Assembly (NCBI GenBank): GCA_964641775.1
Contig: CAZXLK010000002.1
Coordinates: 1-54,379 of the forward strand
Length of the DNA: 54,379 nucleotides
Source: CAIPFQ01 sp964641775
GTDB lineage: Bacteria > Chlamydiota > Chlamydiia > Chlamydiales > SM23-39
Direction: 5' to 3'
The notes beneath the pieces are model-generated. The model saw only the letters and a list, made by a program, of their open reading frames with translations, was not told the origin of the DNA and made no database searches. The position numbers and the translations under genes are program-made. Below are positions 40,377 through 48,368 of the stretch, one piece after another; within the stretch, counting starts at the first letter, position 1; each line of letters opens with the position of its first letter.

Positions 40377-40715
40377 CTAACTCTCTTTGGCTACAATAAT
40401 TGTAAAATGGCTCGTTCTCTTATTCACAGGCACTGATGAGCCGCGGCTTCTTGGTTTTGCTCGTCGTAAAATCGGTCCCGGATCAACGCGAACTTCATGC
40501 ACTTTTAATTGGTTTCTGCGGGCATCGAGCTGAGTTTCCGCATTTGCCACGGCGCTATCGAGCGTCTTTTTCAATAGCCTCCCGCCTCTTAATTTAGAAA
40601 GCTCAAGCTGAAGCGATGCTTTTTCTACGCTAAGTCCCCGAATGAGTCCAGCTGCATAGCGGGCTTTGCGAGGAGAGATTCTGACATATCTTGTTTTGGC
40701 TTTAGCTAATTGCAT
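40377..40715 (-). CDS. rplV: 50S ribosomal protein L22
   Basis: A 112-residue protein lining the peptide exit tunnel. Landmarks are TRYVRISPRKARYAAGLIRG near the start, LLKKTLDSAVANAETQLDAR and the beta-hairpin region RRAKPRSRGSSVPVNKRTSH. It follows rpsS by 14 bp. Confidence 0.98.
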   Translation of the reverse strand: MQLAKAKTRYVRISPRKARYAAGLIRGLSVEKASLQLELSKLRGGRLLKKTLDSAVANAETQLDARRNQLKVHEVRVDPGPILRRAKPRSRGSSVPVNKRTSHFTIIVAKES

Positions 40716-40729
40716 ATTCTATCTCCGCC

Positions 40730-41026
40730 CTATGATCCTGCCGCAGGAGCAGCTGATGCTGCCGCTGACTTTTTCGGATGCCCTTTAAATTGTCTCGTTG
40801 GGGAAAATTCTCCCAATCGATGCCCTACCATATTTTCTGAGACGTATACGGAAATAAACTTCTTTCCGTTATACACATCAAATGTCTGGCCAACCATGTC
40901 AGGCAAAATCATTGATCTGCGCGACCATGTTTTAATCACTTTTTTGGAAGCTTCTTTTTGGTTCTTGAGCACTTTAGCCATCAGGTGATGGTCGACAAAA
41001 GGCCCTTTTTTCAATGATCTTCCCAT
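40730..41026 (-). CDS. rpsS: 30S ribosomal protein S19
   Basis: A 98-residue protein starting MGRSLKKGPFVDHHLMAKVL, with SRRSMILPDMVGQTFDVYNG and ENMVGHRLGEFSPTRQFKGH, all diagnostic for S19. The C-terminus is a short Ala-rich tail (SAAASAAPAAGS) beyond the usual end. It lies 2 bp after rplB. Confidence 0.98.
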   Translation of the reverse strand: MGRSLKKGPFVDHHLMAKVLKNQKEASKKVIKTWSRRSMILPDMVGQTFDVYNGKKFISVYVSENMVGHRLGEFSPTRQFKGHPKKSAAASAAPAAGS

Positions 41027-41028
41027 AA

Positions 41029-41856
41029 TTATTTCTTCCTACGTTCCTTTACAATCCATTTTCTTGTTTTCTTTGGATTGCGGGTTCTATAACCTTTTGC
41101 AAATTGTCCCCAAGGAGACTGAGGATGATTTCCTTTGCCTCGCCCTTCACCGCCACCATGTGGATGGTCAACAGGATTCATATGAACCCCTCGGACAGTG
41201 GGACGAATCCCCAACCATCTTGAACGGCCTGCTTTCCCTATAACGCGTAAATTGTGCTCTGCATTTGAAACGACCCCAAATGTCGCTCTACAATTTTCAT
41301 GGATGAGCCGAACTTCTCCGGATGGCATTCGAATCGTTGCATAGCCATTGGTTCTCCCTAAAAGCTGAGCGGATAGGCCTGCAGATCGGACTAATTTTGC
41401 CCCTCTTCCCGGATAAAGCTCTACATTATGGATCACCGAACCTAGCGGCATGAACTTCAATTTCATGCATGAACCAATTTGAAACGGCGGCTCATCGCTT
41501 GTTTGAACGACATCGCCAACTTTGATTCCTTGCGGGGCTATGATGAAGCGCTTTTCTCCATCATTATAATGGAGAAGGGCGATCAAAGCAGATCGATTCG
41601 GATCATATTCGACGGAAGCAATTTTTGCCGGAATATTTTCTTTGTCCCGTTTGAAATCGATCACGCGGAACATTTTCTTATGCCCGCCCCCTTTGTGGCG
41701 CACGGTAATATGGCCATGGTGGTTGCGTCCGTTGGTTCGTCTTTTTGGGCGAAGCAAGGCTTTTGGAGCCGGTTTGCCCGAAGGATCGAGTTCCAGATAG
41801 ACAGGGAGGACTAATTTTCTCTGTCCCGGCGTCTTTGGTCGAAATGTCTTTGGCAT
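41029..41856 (-). CDS. rplB: 50S ribosomal protein L2
   Basis: A 275-residue protein close to the peptidyl-transferase centre. It shows GRNHHGHITVRHKGGGHKKM, YDPNRSALIALLHYNDGEKR, the HNVELYPGRGAKLVRSAGLS core and the invariant VRGVHMNPVDHPHGGGEGRG with its conserved His. Length is standard. It lies 10 bp after rplW. Confidence 0.98.
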   Translation of the reverse strand: MPKTFRPKTPGQRKLVLPVYLELDPSGKPAPKALLRPKRRTNGRNHHGHITVRHKGGGHKKMFRVIDFKRDKENIPAKIASVEYDPNRSALIALLHYNDGEKRFIIAPQGIKVGDVVQTSDEPPFQIGSCMKLKFMPLGSVIHNVELYPGRGAKLVRSAGLSAQLLGRTNGYATIRMPSGEVRLIHENCRATFGVVSNAEHNLRVIGKAGRSRWLGIRPTVRGVHMNPVDHPHGGGEGRGKGNHPQSPWGQFAKGYRTRNPKKTRKWIVKERRKK

Positions 41857-41866
41857 AAATTATTCC

Positions 41867-42199
41867 TTACACAGTCTCATCAATTGCATCGCCCGGGCGC
41901 AACGTAACAATTGCCTTTTTCAACCCTGCGCTTTTTCCTTCATGCCCTCTTACACGTCTGGGCTTTGGTCCACGGCGCGAGGTGTTTACTTTTGTCACTT
42001 TTACTTTTTTTTCTGCGTAGATTTGTTCAAATGCCCACGCAATTTCCGCTTTATTTGCCTCTTGGTGAACATTCAAAACCACTTTCGGAGATTTGCACTT
42101 ACTTACAGATGGATTGCTTTTGGCATGCTGCAGGTTTTCCAAAACTCGGCTTTTTTCCGTTACACGTCGCGATTTGATGATTTCGTAGGGGTTATTCAT
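41867..42199 (-). CDS. rplW: 50S ribosomal protein L23
   Basis: A 110-residue exit-site protein, with NPYEIIKSRRVTEKSRVLEN at the start, VVLNVHQEANKAEIAWAFEQ then IYAEKKVKVTKVNT in the core, and GPKPRRVRGHEGKSAGLKKA near the end. The first 35 residues hold an insertion (QHAKSNPSVSKCKSPK) before the usual strand. It overlaps rplD by 8 bp. Confidence 0.96.
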   Translation of the reverse strand: MNNPYEIIKSRRVTEKSRVLENLQHAKSNPSVSKCKSPKVVLNVHQEANKAEIAWAFEQIYAEKKVKVTKVNTSRRGPKPRRVRGHEGKSAGLKKAIVTLRPGDAIDETV

Positions 42200-42845
42200 T
42201 TGGAGCTCCCAAGATAGAAAGGAATGGTTTTACCGCAGATTCCAAAACTACGAGATGCTGGCATCTTGCCAGCTCATATCCATTGAGCTGAGAAACATGG
42301 AAGTATTCTTTTTTTGGAATATTGCGGAGGCTTTTGACAAGATTTAAGTTTGCTGCATGCTCGTCTACCGACCCTAGGACCATAATCCGATTTGGACCGA
42401 TTTGAAGCTTATCAAAAAAAGCTGCCATTTTTTTGGTTTTTGGCTCTTTCAATTTTTCTTTTTCAAGAACATGAATCCGCCCTTCTTTGATCTTTGCTAC
42501 GATGAGTGACTGAATTGCTGCCCGTCTCTCTTTTTTATTGATCCGGGTATGGATATCAAATTTTGGCCGTGGACCAAATACGATCCCTCCCCCTTTATAA
42601 TGAGGAGCTGCCAAATCCCCTTGTCGAGACCGCCCTCCCCCTTTTTGAGGATGAGGCTTTTTCCCTGTCCGATTGATTTCGGCTCTCGTTTTGGTACTTG
42701 CCGACCATTGGCGCGCATTATTGCGGATTGCAACAAGATAATCTTTTACAGACTGAGGGTGTGCTTTAACGTCTAAAAGCGATTCACTGACAACGACTTC
42801 TCCCGTCTCTTTTCCGGTAAGGTCATATTTTTTCAGAGTTGCCAT
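42192..42845 (-). CDS. rplD: 50S ribosomal protein L4
   Basis: A 217-residue protein with the L4 loop TGKKPHPQKGGGRSRQGDLA followed by APHYKGGGIVFGPRP, which reaches the exit tunnel, and the C-terminal ARCQHLVVLESAVKPF. L4 often autoregulates this operon in other bacteria; no leader structure for that is identified here. It lies between rplC (3-bp gap) and rplW. Confidence 0.98.
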   Translation of the reverse strand: MATLKKYDLTGKETGEVVVSESLLDVKAHPQSVKDYLVAIRNNARQWSASTKTRAEINRTGKKPHPQKGGGRSRQGDLAAPHYKGGGIVFGPRPKFDIHTRINKKERRAAIQSLIVAKIKEGRIHVLEKEKLKEPKTKKMAAFFDKLQIGPNRIMVLGSVDEHAANLNLVKSLRNIPKKEYFHVSQLNGYELARCQHLVVLESAVKPFLSILGAPNE

Positions 42846-42848
42846 CGA

Positions 42849-43496
42849 TTATTTCCCCTTCTTCTTTAACTTTTTCGATTCGCTAATGAAGACAGTGCCG
42901 CTTCTTGAACCCGGGACTGCCCCTTCAACAAGGAGATAATTTCCTTTCACTGCAACAACCCTTAAATTCTGAACGGTCTGACGATCGCCGCCCATTCGAG
43001 ACGGCCTCTTGCCGCCGGGGAAGCATCTGCCCGGCGTGGTTCTCATGCCAGTGGAACCCATATGTCTATGGAAACCCGAGCCATGAGCTGCAGGGCCACC
43101 GGCCATACCATGAAGCTTGATAACTCCTTGATATCCTTTTCCTTTAGTTACCCCTTCGACATCGACGAAAGAGACTTCTGAAAAAAGACTTGCATCGATT
43201 TGCTGACCGACTTGGAATGCATCGACATCCTCAATTCTCGATTCCCGAACAACCCGGCAAGGCGCTACTTGAGCTTTTGCAAAGTGCCCCTTTAAAGGCT
43301 TGCTCATTTTTTTTGCTTTCGGCTCTGTGAGAGGCAATCCAGCAAGCTGAACGCCATTGTAACCGTGCGTTTCTTTGCGCTTGATCCCAAGGACTGTGTT
43401 TGGCCCAGTCCAAATCACTGTGCAAACCACCAGCTTCCCTTCTTGATCAAAGACTTGAGCCATCCCTTTTTTTTGGCCAATCAATGTCAGCGACAT
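42849..43496 (-). CDS. rplC: 50S ribosomal protein L3
   Basis: A 215-residue protein that starts LIGQKKGMAQVFDQEGKLV and contains GVTKGKGYQGVIKLHGMAGG, HGSGFHRHMGSTGMRTTPGR and KRPSRMGGDRQTVQNLRVV, the L3 signatures. It is the first gene of the superoperon here; rpsJ (S10), which precedes it in most bacteria, is not present, as in Chlamydia. A promoter candidate lies about 55 bp upstream. Confidence 0.98.
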   Translation of the reverse strand: MSLTLIGQKKGMAQVFDQEGKLVVCTVIWTGPNTVLGIKRKETHGYNGVQLAGLPLTEPKAKKMSKPLKGHFAKAQVAPCRVVRESRIEDVDAFQVGQQIDASLFSEVSFVDVEGVTKGKGYQGVIKLHGMAGGPAAHGSGFHRHMGSTGMRTTPGRCFPGGKRPSRMGGDRQTVQNLRVVAVKGNYLLVEGAVPGSRSGTVFISESKKLKKKGK

Positions 43497-43550
43497 ATCG
43501 TTTTCCTATTTCTATTCCTTCTCAAGATCTGCTCTGCGAGCAAGCGATAA

Positions 43551-43579
43551 ATGCTATCAAATCGAGCTATTTAACTCAA
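43551..43579 (-). promoter_or_regulatory. Probable promoter of the ribosomal protein operon
   Basis: On the minus strand TTGAGT (43579-43574) and TAGCAT (43556-43551) are 17 bp apart, upstream of rplC with a leader of about 48 nt. It lies in the 379-bp gene-free gap between rplC and the SLBB-type gene; the rest of that gap is a repeat element (43725-43868) and unremarkable sequence. Confidence 0.5.
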
Positions 43580-43724
43580 TTTTTCATTTTCCGCCTTAGG
43601 ACTCGCGCTTAACCCAAGGCCCAAGGCCGGGGTGGCATTCGAGAGTGAGGGATCGTTCGCAAGAACGATGTTTTTAATACTGGCTCAAGATCATAAGGAA
43701 ACACTGAATTTTAAGCAAGCGACC

Positions 43725-43868
43725 CGTGAACGTGAACGTTTGCGCTTGCGTTACCGTACCGTTTCCCGAAAAACGTGAACGGGTAAGGAACGTGAACGGG
43801 TCGGGCACGCAAGCGCCAGGGGTCCCCGAAGACGCATCGTCTTTGGGGTGGAAGCGTTCACGTTCACG
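43725..43868. repeat. 144-bp element with 14-bp terminal inverted repeats
   Basis: The element starts with cgtgaacgtgaacg (43725-43738) and ends with its exact reverse complement cgttcacgttcacg (43855-43868). Inside are more cgtgaacggg and gcgttaccg hexamer-type units and the stem-loop shared with 11227 and 49486 (ccccgaagacgcatcgtc, 43824-43841). It resembles a miniature inverted-repeat element but codes for nothing. The apparent frame across it on the minus strand is made of repeat sequence. Confidence 0.88.
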
Positions 43869-43875
43869 AATGCTG

Positions 43876-44376
43876 TCAATCTTTATTTGAATTTCTTCTC
43901 GGAATCGTGATCCGCTCACCATCCTTAAGAATTCTCCTTCTTCTCAAAAATTTCGGATCGGCATCCTCGGATAATTGAATTTTTGATTTTAAATCGCAAA
44001 TCCGGCTACCTGGTGGCAAAGCCAATTGAATTCCATCTACAGTTATAAAAATCTCTTGAAGGGGCTCAATCACCAAGGACATACCGACTCTCACCGGGCT
44101 GTCAAGATCCAATCCTTTGAGATTGGCAAAGCGCCTAGGCCGGCTTTGGGCAATAATATCGCCAAGTCTTTCTCCAACCTTTGCGCTATAGGACCCCGAC
44201 TTGATCACATCTCCGGATATTTGGATCACTACTGTCTTTGCTTCTTTTTCAAGACAAGCTTCAATCTCCCCTTTTTTTCTCCCTTCATGAAGGTGAGAAA
44301 TCAAAAAAAGAGAAGTCAAAAGGATAATAAAACTGGCAGCTAGAACCCATTCCGAAGTCTGCAAAGTTTTTTTCAT
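43876..44376 (-). CDS. Membrane-anchored SLBB-type domain protein
   Basis: A 166-residue protein with an N-terminal membrane anchor (WVLAASFIILLTSLFLISHL, about 10-29). Two ubiquitin-like ligand-binding segments follow: TVVIQISGDVIKSGSYSAKV with GERLGDIIAQS, and IFITVDGIQLALPPGSRICD with LKSKI. These resemble the SLBB beta-grasp pattern of polysaccharide-export and ComEA-type proteins. The tail is Arg-rich (FLRRRRILKDGERITIPRR). It lies between two Inc-like genes and the ribosomal operon. No specific role can be assigned; the fold call is by pattern only. Confidence 0.65.
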   Translation of the reverse strand: MKKTLQTSEWVLAASFIILLTSLFLISHLHEGRKKGEIEACLEKEAKTVVIQISGDVIKSGSYSAKVGERLGDIIAQSRPRRFANLKGLDLDSPVRVGMSLVIEPLQEIFITVDGIQLALPPGSRICDLKSKIQLSEDADPKFLRRRRILKDGERITIPRRNSNKD

Positions 44377-44426
44377 GAAAATGAGGGAGTTGGGGCCCCC
44401 AAAGATGGAGCCCCCTAAAAAATGAT

Positions 44427-45233
44427 TTAAATGTCTAAAAAGTTGATAGTCTTATAAGGCATTGTTTCTGAATAAAGATCTTTAGAGATTGCCAAGACAG
44501 CCGTTAAAACCCCGAGAGTAGTCAGAGCAATCCCGGAGAGAACTGATACTCCCGTTGTTGCCAAAAGGAGTCCGAAAAAGCCGGTAGCTACTGAAATCAC
44601 ATCTTTTATAACTTCAAGCATATTGCATATTTTGGTCTGCTCCACTGTATCTGCCATTTCCGGTGGTACACCCACAAGATCAATGCCTGCCGCAACAACT
44701 AAATTTTCTGCCTTCAAATCCAGGCTAATCACATCTTGGCCAAAAAACAACACTTCTGCAAAAGAAAAAATCCCTTTATTCAGCTGTGTCGTATTTCTAA
44801 AGAGAGTTGTAATGCAACCCATGGAATGAGCTGACATAGCCGCAAAACCAGCTACTTCGCCAAAGGCGTTTTTTACTCTGTATTGTACTTGCCCATTCGT
44901 AAGTCCCGGAGTTTGAAATGCATCTTGCGCTTTTTTGACACTTTCAAACACTCCATCTTTCATTTCCCAGGTTCTGGTACCTGTGAGTACAAAAGATGTC
45001 CACATCGTAAAACTTCTTTCGTGAAGGGTATCTAAAGCTTCAACTCGGCTTTGACCAAAATATTGTAGATAATCATTGAGCGCCTTTGGAGCTTTATCAA
45101 AGAATTGTCCCAAACGAAATAATCCTCTTGCTGACCGAAAATAGTTATTGACTGCTTGACCTAAAGTGTGGTCGCCCGGATTTGCTCTCAATGGTGGATA
45201 TACTTGTTGATTATGCTGTACTCCTGGTGCCAT
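44427..45233 (-). CDS. Inc-like membrane protein A, Cap1/CT529 position
   Basis: A 268-residue protein with a C-terminal bilobed hydrophobic domain (VISVATGFFGLLLATTGVSV and SGIALTTLGVLTAVLAI, about 213-251), the mark of chlamydial inclusion-membrane (Inc) proteins, plus a weaker hydrophobic patch near 165. No signal peptide is present. It lies between rplC and fmt, where C. trachomatis has CT529 (Cap1). It is a paralogue of the next gene: both share VE(Q/D)TKI-type NxL before the hydrophobic pair and a (Y/E)xxM-x-Y-xx-I(N/D)F ending. A good ribosome-binding site (gagg) precedes the ATG. Insertion in a host-derived membrane via T3SS is inferred. Confidence 0.72.
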   Translation of the reverse strand: MAPGVQHNQQVYPPLRANPGDHTLGQAVNNYFRSARGLFRLGQFFDKAPKALNDYLQYFGQSRVEALDTLHERSFTMWTSFVLTGTRTWEMKDGVFESVKKAQDAFQTPGLTNGQVQYRVKNAFGEVAGFAAMSAHSMGCITTLFRNTTQLNKGIFSFAEVLFFGQDVISLDLKAENLVVAAGIDLVGVPPEMADTVEQTKICNMLEVIKDVISVATGFFGLLLATTGVSVLSGIALTTLGVLTAVLAISKDLYSETMPYKTINFLDI

Positions 45234-45279
45234 AAAACCTCTCTTGTTAAGAAGGGGAAAAGTATAAAGACCGGCAGAA

Positions 45280-46113
45280 TTAAAGTACAGTTTGGCATGA
45301 AATGAAATCGATGGGCTGATACTCCATCATTTCTTTGTAGACACTAGCAACTAAGCCCAAAACTAAAGCTAGAATGGTGAGACTCAAAATGAAAACAGCA
45401 GGTATGATTGCAGCTCCTGTCAACATAACTTGCAGAGCTAAAATTGCTGAAATACATGCTGTGATATTCTGTGCAAGAGATAAAGTATTATACACTTTTG
45501 TCTCATCTACAGCTTTTCGGATATCTTTGTTTGCATTTCCAAACTGAATGGCGGAGGCAACAAGAACATTTTCCGCATCCATTTCGATACTCGTAATTGT
45601 TTGTGCAACTGTTAAGGCACTGGTAGCAACTAAAAGACCTGGGGCAGCGGGTATTGTGGGAAATAAACATGCGCCTGTTCTGGTATATAGCTTGGCGGTG
45701 CTTGTAACAGAGACAAATCCTTTAGTTGTGGCCAATTTTTTCTCTGCGTAAGTCTTCTTGGAGTCTTTGAGCACTTTTAGTGCATTTTTCACATCGGCAA
45801 GAGCTTTAGGAGTTTTTTCTAACATTGCAGGAAAAGCTATCATCGCATCAAAATAGTTTGGAGATAGAATCTGTTTATCTTGCGCAGTCCAAGTAAAGCC
45901 ATTTTTCAAAGTATCATCAATTTCGGCAGCCATTTTAGGGATTTTGTTATAAAGCTTTTCCACACCCAAATAGCCATCAGATGTTCTGAGACATCGGAGT
46001 AGCGAGCTATTGAGGCCATGATAATTCGACACCTTTTCTTTGGAAACCATATCCAAAGGGTGATTTGGCTTTAAATTAATTATAATTCTTCTTAATTGAT
46101 TTACTTGTCCCAT
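45280..46113 (-). CDS. Inc-like membrane protein B, Cap1/CT529 position
   Basis: A 277-residue paralogue of the previous gene, with two closely spaced hydrophobic segments (ITACISAILALQVMLTGAAI and PAVFILSLTILALVLGLVAS, about 222-261) and a further one near 158-178 (LFPTIPAAPGLLVATSALTV). The preceding motif DETKVYNTLSLAQ and the ending YKEMMEYQPIDF match gene A. It precedes gene A by 46 bp, so both are probably co-transcribed. A TATAAT lies 11 nt before the ATG and there is no Shine-Dalgarno. Its function is not known beyond the Inc-like layout. Confidence 0.72.
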   Translation of the reverse strand: MGQVNQLRRIIINLKPNHPLDMVSKEKVSNYHGLNSSLLRCLRTSDGYLGVEKLYNKIPKMAAEIDDTLKNGFTWTAQDKQILSPNYFDAMIAFPAMLEKTPKALADVKNALKVLKDSKKTYAEKKLATTKGFVSVTSTAKLYTRTGACLFPTIPAAPGLLVATSALTVAQTITSIEMDAENVLVASAIQFGNANKDIRKAVDETKVYNTLSLAQNITACISAILALQVMLTGAAIIPAVFILSLTILALVLGLVASVYKEMMEYQPIDFISCQTVL

Positions 46114-46124
46114 AATTCACTAAT

Positions 46125-46130
46125 ATTATA
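46125..46130 (-). promoter_or_regulatory. Consensus -10 before Inc-like gene B
   Basis: TATAAT on the minus strand ends 11 nt before the ATG at 46113, in a 60-bp AT-rich gap after fmt. The -35 region (ttttat) is poor. The implied leader is only a few nucleotides long and lacks a ribosome-binding site. Confidence 0.45.
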
Positions 46131-46173
46131 ACTAATATCGGAATAAAATAAAACATAGTAAAAATTTTAACAA

Positions 46174-47094
46174 TTAGAAACTGGGTAATTCTGAGAAGCC
46201 TCTGAGCCAGTCAGCTACTTGCATGACCTTCTTCCCTTCAGGCTGAATCTGTATGATTTTGAGCGATTTAGAGCCGCATCCAACAACTCCGTCTTTTGAA
46301 ATAATTCCTTTACGCCCTTCTTGTTCAGAAAGCTCGGTACGGAAAATTTTTACCCGTCTTTTTTCTCCTCCCGGCATGTGGGCAAATGTCCAGGCCCCAG
46401 GCTTAGGAGAGAAGGCCCTTACTTGATTGTGAATCTCTTCTGCACTCTTTCCCCAATCAATTTCCGCCTCTTCCACCCTCACTTTAGATGCATAGGTAAC
46501 TAAGCTATGATTTTGAGGCTCTCCCTTGGGAATGCCTTCCTCATAACCTTGCAAGACAAGGAGAAGTAAAGGCTTGGAAAGCTCGCAAAGCTCATCATGG
46601 AGCTCCCCTAACGTCATATCGGGTGGGATTTCTAAAACGGCAGTTGCAATCACATCTCCCGCATCTAACTCTTTGACCATTTTTTGGATGGCGACCCCCG
46701 TCTCTTTTTCCCCATTCAAAAGAGTCCTTTGCATAGGCGCAGCTCCCCGATATTTTGGAAGAAGGCTTGCATGGACATTGATGCAGCCTTTAGGGGGAAT
46801 ATCCAAAAGCGTCTGCGGCAAAATCTGTCCAAATGCGACCACGACAAAAAGATCGGCGCCCAATTTTTTCAGCTCTTCCAAAAAGGGAGGCTCTGAGCAT
46901 TTTTGAGGCTGAAAGATAGGAATTTTTTGATTTTGAAGGGCAGTTTTTACCGCAGATGGGCTTAGCTCTAGAGATCTTCCTTTTGGCCTATCAGGTTGCG
47001 TCACAACCCCAACTACCTCAATTCCGGCCTCTAGCAAATACTCTAAAATCGATGCTGCAAATTCAGGAGTGCCAAAATAGACTATTTTTAGCAC
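46174..47094 (-). CDS. fmt: Methionyl-tRNA formyltransferase
   Basis: This enzyme formylates initiator Met-tRNA using 10-formyl-tetrahydrofolate. The 306-residue product has KIVYFGTPEFAASILEYLLE at the start, a catalytic-region stretch INVHASLLPKYRGAAPMQRT (about 105-124, with Asn and His), GDVIATAVLEIPPDMTLGEL, and a C-terminal OB-fold domain. Overlap with lpxA (7 bp) and the order lpxC-fabZ-lpxA-fmt are as in Chlamydia. Confidence 0.97.
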   Translation of the reverse strand: MLKIVYFGTPEFAASILEYLLEAGIEVVGVVTQPDRPKGRSLELSPSAVKTALQNQKIPIFQPQKCSEPPFLEELKKLGADLFVVVAFGQILPQTLLDIPPKGCINVHASLLPKYRGAAPMQRTLLNGEKETGVAIQKMVKELDAGDVIATAVLEIPPDMTLGELHDELCELSKPLLLLVLQGYEEGIPKGEPQNHSLVTYASKVRVEEAEIDWGKSAEEIHNQVRAFSPKPGAWTFAHMPGGEKRRVKIFRTELSEQEGRKGIISKDGVVGCGSKSLKIIQIQPEGKKVMQVADWLRGFSELPSF

Positions 47095-47918
47095 TCTAGT
47101 AGATCTTCTTCAAATTCGTTCGATTTACTGATCCCTTCGAGCCCCATAAGCCCCCTTTTAGAGCTTCTACAAAACTCAATCCAATGCTTGATTTCGGGAG
47201 TTTGCAAGATTTGCTTTTCAATTTCAGAGAGCGACTCATCCAAATGGAGTCCCGAACGATAGGTAAGCTTAAAGGCTTTGCTAATTGCAATTCTGGTTTC
47301 TAAGGGAAAAGACTGCCTTTTCAGTCCTACAATATTGATTCCTCCAAATTTATAGGGAAAGCCTCCTCCTAAAGTATAAGGAGGGATATCTCTTAAAACC
47401 CCGCTAAATCCCCCAACCATAGCATAGCATCCAATACGGGAAAATTGATGCACCGGCGTCATTCCTCCAATTCTCGCGTAATCGCCCACGATCACATGAC
47501 CTGCCAGCGTTGCATTATTCGACATAATGACTCTGGTGCCCACTTCGCAATTGTGCGCGACATGGCAATAGGCCATGAGTAGACATTCATCGCCAATCTT
47601 AACCGTTGAATTTTCCTGGCAAGAGGAATTGATCGTCACATATTCGCGGATATCGCACCGTTTGCCAATTTCAACTAAGGTTTTTTCTCCGCGATATTTC
47701 AGATCTTGCGTTTTGGTTCCGATGCTAGCTCCGGGCCAAATCGTCGTCCCTTCGCCAATTGTTGTATACCCATCGATATAGGCATGCGATTTGATGACGA
47801 CATCATCTTTCAATTCGACATGTTCTTTTACAACAGCAAAAGCCTCAACGACGACATTTTTGCCGATTTTCGCCCCTTTTTCAACGATTGCAAGAGGATG
47901 GATATTTGTTTTTTCCAT
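47088..47918 (-). CDS. lpxA: UDP-N-acetylglucosamine acyltransferase
   Basis: The first enzyme of lipid A synthesis, 276 residues, a left-handed beta helix of hexapeptide repeats (IHPLAIVEKGAKIGKNVVVE onward). The catalytic His lies in LLMAYCHVAHNCEVGTRVIM (about 118-137), followed by GHVIVGDYARIGGMTPVHQF. The C-terminal helical domain is complete. It directly abuts fabZ and overlaps fmt. Presence of lpxA, lpxC and fabZ shows a Gram-negative envelope with lipid A. Confidence 0.97.
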   Translation of the reverse strand: MEKTNIHPLAIVEKGAKIGKNVVVEAFAVVKEHVELKDDVVIKSHAYIDGYTTIGEGTTIWPGASIGTKTQDLKYRGEKTLVEIGKRCDIREYVTINSSCQENSTVKIGDECLLMAYCHVAHNCEVGTRVIMSNNATLAGHVIVGDYARIGGMTPVHQFSRIGCYAMVGGFSGVLRDIPPYTLGGGFPYKFGGINIVGLKRQSFPLETRIAISKAFKLTYRSGLHLDESLSEIEKQILQTPEIKHWIEFCRSSKRGLMGLEGISKSNEFEEDLLEC

Positions 47919-48368
47919 TTATAATTGTTCCCGATCCACCAAAGCAAAACTCAAGACGGCCTCTGCTGCCATTTTATCTCCAATCATCGCTTTTGTATCC
48001 ATTTTGCCTCCCGTTGAACTGATATGGAGTCCTTTTGCGTGAAGATGCAACACATCTCCCGGCAAAACAGGTTTTCGAAACTTAGCATTAGTCACATTCA
48101 AAAGCACAGCGATTTTTTTTGCATATCCTTTTTGATGCACTAAAATGCCTCCTGTTTGAGCAAGAGCCTCCAAGATCAAAACTCCCGGCATAATGGGAAT
48201 ACCCGGAAAGTGGCCTTGGAAAAACGGCTCATTCACTGTGACATTTTTTACCCCAATGATTTCCCCCTCATCCAAATCGAGGTGAATCACTCGATCCACA
48301 AGTAAGAAAGGGTAGCGATGGGGCAAAATATTTTCAATTTCTTTAGCATTTAAAATGGGGGCTTTCAT
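47919..48368 (-). CDS. fabZ: 3-hydroxyacyl-ACP dehydratase
   Basis: A 149-residue hot-dog-fold enzyme that dehydrates 3-hydroxyacyl-ACP in fatty acid elongation and shares its substrate pool with LpxA. Signatures are LPHRYPFLLVDRVIHLD (with the catalytic His) and FFQGHFPGIPIMPGVLILEA then LAQTGG (with the catalytic Glu). Its ATG overlaps the lpxC stop by 4 bp. Confidence 0.97.
   Translation of the reverse strand: MKAPILNAKEIENILPHRYPFLLVDRVIHLDLDEGEIIGVKNVTVNEPFFQGHFPGIPIMPGVLILEALAQTGGILVHQKGYAKKIAVLLNVTNAKFRKPVLPGDVLHLHAKGLHISSTGGKMDTKAMIGDKMAAEAVLSFALVDREQL

Noticed and set aside
43674..43922. 82-codon minus-strand frame upstream of the ribosomal operon.
   Set aside because: It runs through the inverted-repeat element and into the SLBB-type gene in another frame; composition is repeat-derived.
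44377..44426. Terminator between Inc-like gene A and the SLBB-type gene.
   Set aside because: A GGGGCTCC/GGGGCCCC-type stem exists, but no U-run follows it on the transcribed strand; it is no more than a weak hairpin.
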